The notes under the pieces: model-generated
Told to the model about the DNA's origin: nothing
Databases searched by the model: none
What the model saw: the letters and a program-made list of their open reading frames with translations, nothing else
Assembly: GCA_018287875.1 (NCBI GenBank)
Contig: JAGVVL010000013.1
Span: forward strand, 248,001 to 312,000
DNA from: Nigrospora sphaerica
Taxonomy: Eukaryota > Ascomycota > Sordariomycetes > Amphisphaeriales > Apiosporaceae
Direction: 5' to 3'
Length of the DNA stretch: 64,000 bases
Made by a program: the position numbers and the translations under genes
Shown here: positions 13,878 to 24,900 of the stretch, piece after piece
Layout: every line of letters starts with the position of its first letter
Numbering within the stretch: the first letter of the stretch is position 1

Positions 13878-14438
13878 TGTTGGAAGTGATGGTTTGATCG
13901 AAAAGAGGAAGCAACCCCTTTATAAGGGCTCTTTCGATCTCGGAGGCCGTTCCTTAAGGATAAAGGAACACGGAAGAGTAGGAACTTCTCTTGAGGGGGG
14001 TAGAGAGTGAGATCTCTAAGTTGCTTGCTTATTTCCGAGACTATGTACACAAAGAGGGAAGATTTATCCCTTATTTATACCCTTTTAACCCTTTATCCTC
14101 TTAGTAATACGAAGAGGAGACGCGTAAGTGGACGCGTAAGCAGTGACGTGGCTTAAAAGCACGTGGACGCTTATAGAACCTCGTGGGACCATGTAGAGGC
14201 TTGTGGAACCTCATGGAAGTACGTGGAAACTCGTAGAAACTTATAGAAGGTTCCGAGTGGCGTAGGCCACGTATACAGAAAAAGTGGCCCTAGCTTTAGG
14301 GTAGGGTGGCCCGTGCTGTCGGGTAAGGTGGCCCGAGCTTTAGGGCAGTCTCGGTTAAAGGACTAGCTTTTCGATAAGTGCATAGCTAAGTCCTTAACGA
14401 AGGATAACGGTATAGGGGTAAGCCCTATACTTTTAACA
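13878..14438 (+). repeat. Solo LTR, subfamily B
   Basis: 561 bp, same length as the copy at 4535-5095, from TGTTGGAAGTGATGG to CTATACTTTTAACA. Flanks CTTCT and CTCCT differ by one transition, fitting an aged 5-bp duplication. It lies 134 bases after the previous LTR in the same orientation, but the gap is too short to be an element interior, so these are separate insertions. Confidence 0.85.
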
Positions 14439-15548
14439 CTCCTTAAGTCACTAAGGCGAAGGCGGAAAACTGGGGGCTATTAAAGATACTAAACGGCTTA
14501 GTAGCTGCCCTAAGTTAGAAGCCTCACGATCACTAGATAGCTAATACGCCTTTGCAGAGTTCACAGTGAGTATAATAGTAGCTGTTAAGCTTAATTAATA
14601 CTATGCACCCTTTAAAGAGGATAAGGAAACCTTAATTAGGCGATTTTCAGATAACTACTTCCTAGAGTTTTTACGTTTATTAAGAGACAAGTACGTGGGG
14701 GACAACAGAGTTGAACCTTATAGCCACAACCCGCCCTCGCCTCCTCACCTTATTTTTCCACCTCAGTTATTCTCTTATAAGCTAAAACAAGAAAACAGTC
14801 CTTTAAAGCTAATAGAGCAGCTTAACACTATATATAAGATAGTGGCGTAGAAGGTATAACCTGTTAATAACTATCTGTTGGACATGACTATACTAGCTAG
14901 CTTAACGTTATAAAAGAACAAAGCAATATAAAAGATCGGAGATAGATTGCTGCCTAGACTAATAGAGGGGATAATAAGAAATATACAGCTAAGGTTCTTT
15001 ACTATAGGACTTAAAGAGCAGCTAACAGATAAGCGATAGACAGAGATCCTTAATTAGCTTAAATCCTAGGAGATAACTCCGGAAGAAATGGCTATCTTTA
15101 AGCAGATCCTTTAAAACTGAGAAGTATACTTAGCTTAGGATACTACAAATATAGGCCAGATTCGGCTAAAGATCTTACCTTTATATAAGATCAGGACTGT
15201 TCTATATATCGCGTGGTAAGTTAAGAACGTGCCGATCCTTAATACATCGATACTAAAGGCGATCAAGGTACTAAAGAAGAGACTAGCTAAAAGATAAGTA
15301 AAGGAATACTACAGACTATACCGAAATAGCTGGTTTATAGTGAGTAAGAAAGATAGAAGCGTAAAGCTAATTAACTTGACGACTCAGCTTAATAGAGTTA
15401 TGATTAAAGACGCGCTCTTACTTAAAAGGTGCAACGAGTTTGCTGAAGCCTTTTTGAACTATTAAATACTTACAAAACTCTTCTTTAAATACAACCACTA
15501 TTTATTTACAGAGAGGAGTAAAGATATGATAGCTTTTTTAACATCTTT
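14439..15548 (+). pseudogene. RIP-degraded gypsy pol (protease and RT part 1)
   Basis: AT-rich, stop-filled, but the 3' end reads clearly as Ty3/gypsy reverse transcriptase: from about 15307 YRLYRNSWFIVSKKDRSVKL, INLTTQLNRVMIKDALL, then the acidic segment ending RSKDMIAF near 15533. These are the conserved RT blocks of fungal gypsy elements (YRNPWF.VKKKDG..RLIN, N..T.RDA, D.RS.DMTAF in the family). The reading continues after the inserted solo LTR at 16110. The upstream part is probably the gag-protease linker but is too decayed to annotate. Stops are consistent with C-to-T changes. Confidence 0.75.
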
Positions 15549-16109
15549 TGTTAAAAGTATAGCGCTTACCCGTATACCGTTATCCTTCGTTAAGGACTTA
15601 GCTATACACTTATTGAAAAGCTAGTCCTTTAACCGAGACTGCCCTAAAGCTCGGGCCACCTTACCCGACAGCACGGGCCACCCTACCCTAAAGCTAGGGC
15701 CACTTTTTCTGTATACGTGGCCTACGCCACTTGGAACCTTCTATAAGTTTCTACGAGTTTCCACGTACTTCCATGAGGTTCCACAAGCCTCTACATGGTC
15801 CCACGAGGTTCTATAAGCGTCCACGTGCTTTTAAGCCACGTCACTGCTTACGCGTCCACTTACGCGTCTCCTCTTCGTATTACTAAGAGGATAAAGGGTT
15901 AAAAGGGTATAAATAAGGGATAAATCTTCCCTCTTTGTGTACATAGTCTCGGAAATAAGCAAGCAACTTAGAGATCTCACTCTCTAACCCCCTTAAGAGA
16001 AGTTCCTACTCTTTCGTGTTCCTTTATCTTTAAGGAACGGCCTCCGAGATCGAAAGAGCCCTTATAAAGGGGTTGCTTCCTCTTTCCGATCGAACCACCA
16101 CTTCCAACA
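15549..16109 (-). repeat. Solo LTR, subfamily B, inserted in gypsy RT
   Basis: 561-bp minus-strand LTR, from TGTTAAAAGTATAGCGC (plus-strand left end) to CCACTTCCAACA. Flanks TCTTT and CCTTT match at four of five. The gypsy RT reading stops at the left side and resumes at the right side, which proves insertion into that element. Confidence 0.85.
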
Positions 16110-16333
16110 CCTTTTAAAGTATCAAGATAGATAACGTTACCCTAAGGATTCACGAACTTACTAAGATATTTTATTCGAGTGATAGCTAGGATTCTGTTCG
16201 ATATTGTAAAAGAAAAGGCCTACTTTTTCTTCGACGATACGCTAGTTAAAAGACCAACTATATATTATCTTAATTAAGAGCTCTACCTTAGGGTTCGACG
16301 GTTTATCCCTAAGCACCTTGAAAACCTAGATAC
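16110..16333 (+). pseudogene. RIP-degraded gypsy pol (RT part 2)
   Basis: Continuation of the RT begun at 14439. The translation gives FTNLLRYFIRVIARILFD, then FFFDDTLVKRP where the family has the catalytic F(L/M)DD..VKGP, and RRFIPKHLENLDT at the end. Two stops (after KVSR and ITLP) replace Trp/Met or Gln-type positions. The reading is cut at 16333 by the chromovirus 5' LTR and does not resume after the 3' LTR. Confidence 0.75.
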
Positions 16334-16566
16334 TGTAAAGGGGCCGGGCGGGCGGATCGGCGGTGCGTCGGCGCGCCGGCGGGAAGCAAGCGCCAGGGCG
16401 GTCGCCGAAACGGCGGAGCGGCGCCACGTTAATCCGGGGCGCCCTTATGCAGAATCTGGCCGCGCCCGCAAACGGAGGGACGGCCAGATTGAAGTCAATA
16501 CAGCCAGCCAGTCATTGGAATTGCGTGCACATAGTCACCTCGTTCGATTCGTATCATTCCGTTACA
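16334..16566 (+). repeat. Chromovirus 5' LTR
   Basis: 233 bp from TGTAAAGGGGCCGGG to CATTCCGTTACA, same length and, as read, same sequence as 25503-25735. GC-rich in the first half. The TG..CA ends are inverted repeats (TGTAA/TTACA). Confidence 0.92.
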
Positions 16567-16602
16567 ATTCTTCAATCTCTACACCACGAGAACGAGCCGG
16601 CT

Positions 16603-17664
16603 ATGGCACCCGCTACCCGATCGCGCCCCGACAGCTCGACGCCCGGTCAAGCAAGCTCACCCCAACTTAGGGTTAGGAGCCAACGAGCCAGCCGCGCCGA
16701 GCAACGCGGCGATCCCCGGCGCCCTGACTACCGGAGCGGGCACGGTGGAGGGGCGCCCGTTCCCAATGGACGAAGGGCCCACGGGCGCGGACGAACCGCG
16801 ACCATCCGGCGAAACGGATCCAAGCCCAACGCCGGGACCCGACATGTCAACCCCTCGGAGTCCGATCTGTTCCGGGTCGCCACGCGGGAGAACGACCTTC
16901 TCCGCGCGCTGCTGAAGACACAGCAGAAGATGATCGAGATGATGACGGCGGACCGAGCCGACCGCCAACGGGGTCAAGGACTAACGCCGCCCAGTCGGAG
17001 CACGAGCGGAGAACCGCGCACGTACGAGAAGCCACCGACTTACGCATGCAAGAAGCTAGAGGAGGCCTCGACCCACGTGGAGATCCGAAGCTGGATCGTG
17101 GCGGTGGAACAACAAAACGAGAGCCGACCCGACCAGACGGATGCTCGCTATATCGAATGGGCCCTCACCAACGTGGACTACGCCTTGCAAAGCGAGTGGC
17201 GCACCCACGCCGAAGATCTATACCCGCAAGGGAAATACAGCGAGCAGGCCAAGTGGGCAGACTTCTTAAAGTTCATTCGACGGGAACACATCGACCCGGC
17301 TCAGAATATGCAGAGGTCAATGGCGGCGCTACAACGGATCCGGCAAACGGCCGACCAATCGCCGACACAGTTCTATAACGAGTGGTCCGCGTGGCAGCGA
17401 CGGGTTCGAGAGAGCATCGCAGGCCAGCCCCTCATCGCACACGAGTTCCTACTCAAGCTGCGACCGTGGCTACGGATGGACATCATTCGGGATAACGTTG
17501 CTATCACCGACGCCCAAGCGGTCGCCCACGAGGCGGAGCGTCGATGGCAGATCCTCTCCCTTATCAGCGAAGGGATCGCGAAGGGACACGCGACGGGACT
17601 CCGGGAGGAAGGAAGCGACCCCGGGCCGAGCACGAGTTTAGCGGGACCCGACAGGGGTATGTGA
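16603..17664 (+). CDS. gag: Chromovirus Gag
   Basis: Structural protein that packages element RNA. The ATG at 16603 (MAPATRSRPDSS) is the first in the gag frame after the 5' LTR; the frame itself is open back into the LTR. An Arg-rich N-terminal third is followed by a retrotransposon Gag core, with YALQSEWRTHAEDLYPQGKY near residue 210 and later QFYNEWSAWQRRV and AHEFLLKLRPWLR, motifs of the Ty3-type Gag domain. The frame stops at 17664 (after PDRGM), but a -1 shift just before leads into a linker and the zinc knuckle, so the stop is probably not the natural Gag end. Confidence 0.85.
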   Translation: MAPATRSRPDSSTPGQASSPQLRVRSQRASRAEQRGDPRRPDYRSGHGGGAPVPNGRRAHGRGRTATIRRNGSKPNAGTRHVNPSESDLFRVATRENDLLRALLKTQQKMIEMMTADRADRQRGQGLTPPSRSTSGEPRTYEKPPTYACKKLEEASTHVEIRSWIVAVEQQNESRPDQTDARYIEWALTNVDYALQSEWRTHAEDLYPQGKYSEQAKWADFLKFIRREHIDPAQNMQRSMAALQRIRQTADQSPTQFYNEWSAWQRRVRESIAGQPLIAHEFLLKLRPWLRMDIIRDNVAITDAQAVAHEAERRWQILSLISEGIAKGHATGLREEGSDPGPSTSLAGPDRGM

Positions 17665-17950
17665 ACCAGGCGGTGGTGCAACCAGCGTCGAAGGTTCGTC
17701 GAGGGGGTTCGGCCCAGGCGCCACCGAGAGGAGACCCCGCCCGAAGTACGTCCGTTGCTATAAATGCGGCGAGGGGGCCATATCCAGCGGGATTGTACGG
17801 CCAAGCCGCCGGGCAGGCAATCCCCGGCGGCGCACACCGGCGCTACACGAGCGGCCGGCGCGCGGATCCAGGCGGCAGAGGTGAAGCAAGAGACGCCCCA
17901 GTACCGATCCGACTCCGACTGGAGCGCGAGCGAGGCGGGAAATGTGTAGC
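17665..17950 (+). pseudogene. Gag C-terminal zinc knuckle, frame-broken
   Basis: The plus-strand reading RPKYVRCYKCGEG is followed one frame over by GHIQRDCTAKPPGRQ. Together they make a canonical CX2CX4HX4C zinc knuckle (Cys at 17756 and 17765). The break falls in a run of five G where six are needed. Zinc knuckles bind element RNA. The segment ends at a stop after SEAGNV near 17949. Confidence 0.75.
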
Positions 17951-17989
17951 TGAGCCGGACGGAGCGCAAGACGACTCAGCGGACACACA

Positions 17990-18361
17990 CCGCGCGACAG
18001 GGGTGCTAGGCGCGGCCATGCGCACCACGGGCCAGTTATGCGACGAACTCGGCCGAGCGAAGAAGCCGATTCGGATCGACCTGGATTCGGGGCCGAGGTC
18101 AACGTGATCGCAAAGCGGACGGCGGATCGAGCCGTCACGAGGGGTTGGGTTACGAAAGTCCCCATAACTCTGCCGCGACTTTTAGGGGTCGACGGGCAGC
18201 CGCTACGGTGCTATGGCGCCGTGGAAGCGGCGATAGAGATGCAAGACGTGCAAGGGCAGGTACGGAGGTTCACGCAGGTGTTCTTCGTCGTGCGCCGAGA
18301 TAAGCACGCGGCCCAGGTGCTACTGTCCCGCCCGGGCATGGGGCGGGAGGAATTACCTTAG
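17990..18361 (+). pseudogene. Chromovirus aspartic protease, frame-broken
   Basis: Retropepsin-type protease that cuts the polyprotein. The reading KKPIRIDLDSG stops being coherent in a run of four G near 18095 and continues one frame over as AEVNVIAKRTADRAV, so the active-site motif is DSGAE. Later blocks include VPITLPRLLGVDGQPLRCYG and VLLSRPGMGRE. Another shift near 18345 leads to ITLDTRKPDTFTF and the RT. No RIP-type stops were seen. Confidence 0.8.
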
Positions 18362-18393
18362 ACACACGAAAGCCAGACACGTTCACGTTTAGA

Positions 18394-20110
18394 GTGATGC
18401 AGTTCGTGGGGCCAGAGGAGTTCGCCCGCGAAGCGACCGAAGGCGAACCGGTGCTAATCGCCCAGCTAGCGAGGCTAGAGTTAGGTGACGCGTCGGCGAT
18501 ACCGGGGCTTGACGACGAACCGCCCATAGGGACCGTCGCGCTACCAGCCTGTTTAAAGGAGTACGAGGTCGTGTTTAGTGAGTCCGCAGCCGCGGAGCCG
18601 CCTATTTTAGGAGAGACACCGCACACGATCGACCTCATCCCCGGCGCACAGCCTCCACACGGACCTATCTATCCCCTCTCAGAACCGCAACGAAAGGAGC
18701 TCGAGGAGTACCTCGCGAAGGCGTTGGAAACCGGTCGCATTAGGCACTCCACGAGCCCGGCGGGGGCACCCGTGCTATTCGTGCCAAAAAGGACGGCAGT
18801 CTACGACTATGCGTCGATTACCGGGGCCTAAATAAGGTCACGGTAAAGAACCGATATCCGCTTCCGCTAATTAGCGAGCTGATGGATCAGCTGGGGTCGG
18901 CGAAGGTGTTCTCGAAGATGGATTTACGAGACGCCTATTTTCGCCTCGCAATCGCAGAGGGCGACCGCTGGAAGACCGCGTTCCGAACGAAGTACGGCCA
19001 CTTCGAGTATAACGTGATGGCCATGGGGCTCACGAACGCGCCCGCCACGTTTCAGGCCTATATGCAGAAGGCATTAGCAGGGCTCATTGACACCATTTGC
19101 GTGGTTTACCTCGACGACATCGTCATCTACTCGCAGGACGCGAAGGAACACGCGACGCATCTCCGAATGGTGTGCGAACGGCTGAAGGAGCACGAGCTAT
19201 TTGCGAAGATCTCGAAGTGCGAATTCTTTAAAGAGGAAATCGAGTTCCTAGGATTCGTGGTCGGCCGAGTAGGCTTAAAGATGGACCCGAAACGAGTGAT
19301 AGCCGTGCAGGAATGGCAGCCTCCTGAGTCGTACCGGGACATCCAAGTGTTCCTAGGGTTCACCAACTTCTATAGGAAGTTCATTGCGAAGTACTCGCAT
19401 ATCACGGCACCGATTACGGCGCTACTGAAAGGCATGGAGGCCGGCCGGAAGAAGGGCCCGTTCCAGTGGCCCCTGGACGCACAGAAGGCGTTCGAAGAGC
19501 TAAAGCACGCGTTCACTTCGGCGACGGTGCTCCGACACTGGGACCCGGAGAAAACTAGCAGGGTCGAGACAGACGCGAGTGATAGGGCAGTCTCAGGCAT
19601 CCTATCACAGAAACAAGGAGGTGGCGAGTGGAGGCCAGTCGCCTACTGGTCGCGGAAACTCACGGCGCCCGAGCTGAACTGGGCCACGGGCCAAAAGGAA
19701 CTGCTAGCGATTGTCGAATCACTCGAGCATTGGAGACACTACCTTGAGGGGCTGAGCGCCAAGTTCACGGTCTGGACCGACCACCAGGCACTGAAAGGGG
19801 TCGTGGAAGCACCGGCGAGAGACTTACGAGGCCGCCTCGCAAGATGGGTGTACAGGCTCTCGCATTTTGACTTCGATATGGAATATCGGAAGGGGGCCAC
19901 GAACCCGGCGGATCCGCTATCGCGGCGACCAGACTACATGGCTGGGGAGATCAGCTACCACGACGTGATTCCGTCACTAGCAATGAAACTGGCACTCGTC
20001 GACCAGCTGCCGGCCGAGGTCCGACACCAGGTGGCAAGGATCAGCACCACGAGAAACGTCGGGACCGCGACGTACGTGGGGGCGGTGCGGGCGATGGTGA
20101 CGCACACAGA
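18394..20110 (+). pseudogene. Chromovirus reverse transcriptase and RNase H, one frameshift
   Basis: RNA-dependent DNA polymerase with its RNase H. The first frame (18394-18831) reaches PVLFVPK and then breaks in an A run near 18786; the true reading resumes with LRLCVDYRGLNKV and runs open from before 18882. RT hallmarks: FSKMDLRDAYFRLAI, NVMAMGLTNAPATFQ and the catalytic VVYLDDIVIYS at about 19109. RNase H: VETDASDRAVSG near 19563 with the first catalytic Asp, ELLAIVE and VWTDHQALKG. The frame remains open to 20402, but after about 20100 its composition no longer fits and the integrase is in another frame. Confidence 0.9.
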
Positions 20111-20221
20111 CAAAAGGTCGGCGGGTGGCCAGGGGGGACGCGGTCCTTGCCCCGGTAACCCGGGCACAAGGCCAGGGAGGGCCACCCACGACGAGGCGCC
20201 GAGCAGTGATCGACGAGGCCG

Positions 20222-21208
20222 GTGGGGGGACAGGTGCTCCCGAGAGCAGTGGCTCGAAGCGTGGCAAGAAACGAGACCACTTGGGCGGATAAGCCCACTG
20301 AGGCGTTCTACCAGCTCATTCGGGGGCTACAACCCCAGGACCGGGACATCGCGGAACGAATGGAGAAGGCGCGGCAAGGCCAAGCTGCGGGGTACCACCT
20401 AGACGAGGAAGGAGCCCTCCGATTTAAAGGAAGGCTAGTCATCCCTAATGAGGGAGCGTTAAGGGCCCAACTACTCCACCAACACCACGATGACCCCAGG
20501 GCGGGACACCTAGGCGCGAATAAGACCTTAGAGCTGCTCACGAGGAAGTTCCACTGGCCCGCGATCGCCGAGGAGGTGCGACAGTACGCAGAGTCATGCC
20601 AGGAGTGCCAGGGAGCAAGGAGACCAAGGCACAAACCGTACGGCCTACTCCAATCCCTACCGCTACCCGAGGGACCCTGGCAAGAGATTAGCATGGACTT
20701 CATCACTGGGCTGCCGATCAGCTGCCGACCCGAGGGCGACGCCTGCGACGCCGTGTTAGTCATCGTGGACCGATTCACGAAGATGGCACTGTTCCTACCC
20801 ACGAGGAAAACCCTAACTGCGGCAGAGTTAGCCCATATCCTGTATAAGGAAGTGGAATGCCGGTACGGGACGCCCCTCGGGATTGTGAGCGATAGGGACT
20901 CCCTACTCACGAGCCGGTTCTGGCAAGAGTGGTGCGAGGCAAGGGCAACGAAACGCCGGCTGAGCACGGCGTACCATCCCCAAACGGACGGGCAGACAGA
21001 GAGAACGCACCAAACACTAGAGAAGTGGTTACGCACGTGTTGCGACGAGGCGACATGGGCATCCGGGCTACACGAAGCCGAGTTCGCCTATAATAACCGC
21101 CGCCACGACTCCATCGGGGTGTCACCGTTTGAGGCGCTGTATGGATTTCACCCGAGGATGACGGAGTTCGCCCCCAAGCAGAACGCTTTCGGAGCGCGGG
21201 CGTGTTAG
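20222..21208 (+). CDS. Chromovirus integrase
   Basis: Integrase that inserts the cDNA. The frame opens in the RNase H-integrase linker. The N-terminal zinc domain is visible as HHDDPRAGHLG followed by CQECQGARRP (HHCC). The catalytic core has DFITGLP (first Asp), GIVSDRDSLL (second Asp) and QTDGQTERTHQTLEKW (Glu). AEFAYNNRRHDSIGVSPFE is the conserved post-core block. A 1-base shift near 21195 separates it from the chromodomain frame, where ARAC-stop would otherwise end it. It is nearly full length for this domain. Confidence 0.88.
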   Translation: MGGQVLPRAVARSVARNETTWADKPTEAFYQLIRGLQPQDRDIAERMEKARQGQAAGYHLDEEGALRFKGRLVIPNEGALRAQLLHQHHDDPRAGHLGANKTLELLTRKFHWPAIAEEVRQYAESCQECQGARRPRHKPYGLLQSLPLPEGPWQEISMDFITGLPISCRPEGDACDAVLVIVDRFTKMALFLPTRKTLTAAELAHILYKEVECRYGTPLGIVSDRDSLLTSRFWQEWCEARATKRRLSTAYHPQTDGQTERTHQTLEKWLRTCCDEATWASGLHEAEFAYNNRRHDSIGVSPFEALYGFHPRMTEFAPKQNAFGARAC

Positions 21209-21804
21209 AACGGCTACAGAAGAGCCGAGAGGTCCGCGCGCGTATGAGAGAACACTGGGACGTCGCAGTGAAAGCCCAACAAAAGGGCTACGACCGAAGG
21301 CACCAGGACCAAGAGTTCCAACCAGGTCAGTGGGTAGGCCTCTCGACGAAGCGGTTCCGATTTAAGTGCGGTGCGAAGCTCGCCCCGACGTACATTCGGG
21401 TAAAGGTCACGGAGAGGATTGGTAAGGTGGCCTACAGGGTCGCCCTGCCCTCGCAGTACGAACGGATACACGACGTGTTCCCAGTGTCATCGTTGGAGCC
21501 ATGGACTGGCAAGGCCTCCGGGGACCATGAGGCACTCCCAGGACTGGTGGAGGACCAAGAGGAGTGGGAGGTCGAGGATATCCTCCGACACAGGACGACC
21601 GCCCGAGGGGCGGAGTACCTCGTGAAATGGATGGGCTGGCCGGTGGAATATAACACCTGGGAGCCAGAGGCGAACCTGGAGAACGCGCCGAAGATCGTGG
21701 CACGCTATCGTAAGCGGCGGTCCCACCGTAAATGGGACGACGATCGCCCTCCGAGCACAGGAAATCACGGAGTGGCGGGGCGCGAAGCGCAGCAGATCAA
21801 TTAA
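21202..21804 (+). CDS. Integrase C-terminus with chromodomain
   Basis: Last part of the pol product in a separate frame from the integrase core. It begins LERLQKSREVRARM, carries a GPY/F-like module (GKVAYRVALP, HDVFPVSSLEPW) and ends with a chromodomain: EWEVEDILRHRTT, EYLVKWMGWPVEYNTWEPE and NAPKIVARY. Chromodomains of this group direct integration to chromatin, often with methylated histone H3. The listed start is a GTG and only marks the open frame; the protein is expected as part of Pol. Confidence 0.88.
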   Translation: MLERLQKSREVRARMREHWDVAVKAQQKGYDRRHQDQEFQPGQWVGLSTKRFRFKCGAKLAPTYIRVKVTERIGKVAYRVALPSQYERIHDVFPVSSLEPWTGKASGDHEALPGLVEDQEEWEVEDILRHRTTARGAEYLVKWMGWPVEYNTWEPEANLENAPKIVARYRKRRSHRKWDDDRPPSTGNHGVAGREAQQIN

Positions 21805-21973
21805 CGAGGCCAGGGCCTAGAAGTACACGGAGCTAAGCCATGCAATTGCTGTGGAAGGTCGCACGCGGCATGCAGAGTAGGACGCAGGAGGTCCGCTAGG
21901 CGGCGTACGGGCGACGAGGATCCGCCAAAGCGCAGGACGCAGCGGATGAGGGGACGGCAAACTAGGTGACGCG

Positions 21974-24900
21974 TCAGGGCGACCTAGCGGCGAGACGGGC
22001 GAAGGCGTCGCGAAGGAGGGGTCCAGCCGAGGGACCGTGAGCCGCGTCGTCGGCGGCAGAGCGGCGACGTTTGGCACCTCGGGTCGACGAGGACGGCGAG
22101 ACGGCGGGCGGAGCGATGCCACCGAGGACGTTGATCCGTCGCAAGCCGAGTGACGAGAAGGCGCTGTTGTAGTACTCCTCCATTGCGGCCGGGGACCAGT
22201 CCTTAAACGGCAGGGGGAGGAGCCGCCGCCGGAAGGCTAGTCACGATCTCGGAGACGTACCGGGGTGTGTACCCAGCTCCAATGGGATCGGGGCGGGTAG
22301 CGTCGATCGGGAAGCGGCGCAGGACATGCGATCGTCCGCCGGCCTGGGCAAGCCGAGCCAGAGAGATGGCCAGCTCGGGGAGCACAACCAAGGACGTCAG
22401 CCGTCGCCGAGAGCGTGATGGTGGCCACGTCGAGGTTCTCAGTGTCTCGCGTGTGCTGAACACTAGGCGGCGCGGGATGGGAATCCCAGCGCATAGCCGT
22501 GTCTATCTCGCGGTTCGCCGAGTGGAGACTGAAGTGCCGGGCCCAAAGGACGTCCCGGAAGGCGGTAACGCTGACAGGGGGAGCGGGGTCAGGATACAGC
22601 TCGAGGATGCGGTTCATGGCCCGTCGGCGGGCGAGCGCCCATTGCTCGGCAGTCCAGTGTGGGTCCACGGACGGGCCGGTCGGGGCAAGAGCTTGCGCGG
22701 GTGGCGGCATTTGCGCCGACGCGTCAGTGCCCCCGAGACCATGTCAACATCGCCATCAGGGCTAGGGGAGCGGTCACCGCCGGTGTCGGAGCCAACGGAC
22801 AGGGCGTTGCCGCCGTCGGACGCATCTGGGTCGGCGACCGCGCTCAAGGGAGAGGAAGGGCCGCACGAGTCCAGACCGTCCACGACATCGGAACCAGAGC
22901 GGCTACTGTCCAGCGAGGAAACGTCGCGACCGCCGTCGCCGGGCATGCTGAAGTTTACCCGCTTAGGCGAAGCGAACGGGTCGTACTCGCCTTGCCATAG
23001 CCCGGAGAGGCGCTGTAAGTACGCTGGCCGTTCGCCGGCGACGAGAGGGGACGGCAGCGAGCCGCCGGACGAAGGCAAGGGGTGTAGACGTCGAAGCCAG
23101 GTCTCGAAACCGCGTCGGGCAGTATGGTAAACGTCGTACATTGCGACAGGATTATGGTGGCCTCCAACCTCGGAAGGGCGGGGGGGAACCAAATCGCGAA
23201 ACTCAATGAGTTTCTGGTCACGAGCGGACGAATGAGGTGGCTCGGCGACGGTCGTGGGGACCTGGTCGAACTTATGCCACAGTTCCAAGCGCGCGGCGAC
23301 GCAGTCGCGATACTCCTCCGCGGACCAAGGCTTCTCAGGCAGAGGACAGGTATTGGAGATCATCGTGAGATGGATCCGCCGCTCGGCCCGCCACTCCACC
23401 ATCGAGGAGGCGCCGCTAGCGGAGGGAGCACCGCTAGCAGAGCGGACGCCGGAGGCAGGGCTGGAGGGCCAGGGTGTCGCAGCACGAGTGGAGCGCTGGA
23501 CCCGAGAGGCCGGCGCAGAGGACATCGGCGCGTCCGACAGGGACGCAGCAGAGGACAGCAGGTCGCGATCCTCTAGCGCAGGCGCGCCCGAGCCACCCCG
23601 GCCGGAGGGGCCAGGACGGGCACTGGAGCCGGAAGGAGAGCTGCGACCGGACGGCGACTGGACGTACTCGCCATCGTCGTCAGTGTCCGCACCCAGGCTC
23701 GAGGCGTCGTCGTCAGAGTCCTCGTCGTCGGAAGGCGATTCATCGCCAGGCATCGCGGCGGGGACTGGCGTGAAGGGCGACGAAGGCCCGGCGGAGTCGA
23801 CTCGTGCGTCGGAATGGGATCGGCGGACAGACGCCTTGCTACCCTACCGGAAGTGTTAACTAAGGACCGGTCGCGTCAAAACGAAGACGGGGAGGACTCA
23901 CCGGGGTACGGCGACCAGGGGCGGCGGGACCTGCTCGAGCAACGCGGCTCTTACCATGTTTCTCCCGCCGGGCGTGGTTGACACCAAACCACGAATCAAC
24001 CCTCGCAGCACCTTTTTTCTGCGATCGTTTGAACCGACGCTGCCAATCGATATCCGATGTGGCCTCGCCCGCGAGAAAATGGTATCCAGGCGCCCAGCGG
24101 TACAGCTTGTCGTCGTAGTTGTCGACGGTTAGGCGATAAAGTTCCTCGCAGTGCGCGATAAGGCGGGACAGGCTATCGGCACTGCGATCGCCGACAGGAA
24201 GGGCGAGGGTGTATCGCCGCTGGTACTCCTCAGCACTGACAGGCTCCCGTTGGCCATGGGCGCCCTACCGGAACACGATTAGAACCAGTACGCCGACGCG
24301 GCGGCGAAAGGAGGGGAAACTCACGGCGAGGATGTCCGTTTGTAATTGGACGAACCGGCGCTGGCTCTGCGCCTCAACAACGGCGAGGGAGTTGGCGGCT
24401 TCGCGCTTTTTCTGTTCCTTGCGCTCCTGGAAGACGGCAATGTCCTCCTCATTGCAGCATAGGCGGAAAGCCATCGCCGCCTCGTGGTAGACCGTCTTGA
24501 GCGACCCATAGGCTTGGACGTATCGCCAGTTCCAATTGGAACTGCCCACCTGGCCCATGTGGGTACCGCGGTATTGAAGGACGCGAAGATGGGCGATGCC
24601 AGCGGTGAGGACGCGGCCGGCACCGACCAATTCCTCGGGAATCTAAACGCGTCAGCCATCGCAACACAGTCGCGGGCAAAGGGCAACACAAACGGCGACA
24701 CATTTGCGATGATCAATGGCGCAGATCCCGCACTTGCCGGCACCCTCACAGTTCAGAGAGGGATCAACAGCGCCGGTCGTGACACTGTTGCAACAAAAGG
24801 CATTGGGGCTAGAGGGGAGGGTTAGCAACGCCCGAGGCAGCCGAGCGAGGCCCGATAGAGCGCCGACCAGGATGCGGGACGCACAAGGAAACGACAAGAT

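Noticed and set aside
12867..14438. A full-length LTR retrotransposon made by the two adjacent plus-strand LTRs
   Set aside because: The gap between them is only 134 bases and they belong to different subfamilies.
22267..23130. Plus-strand frame of 287 codons in the chromovirus
   Set aside because: It is opposite the antisense gene, is Arg/Gly/Ser-rich from GC-rich codons, and has no motif; the minus-strand frame has better texture and introns in phase.
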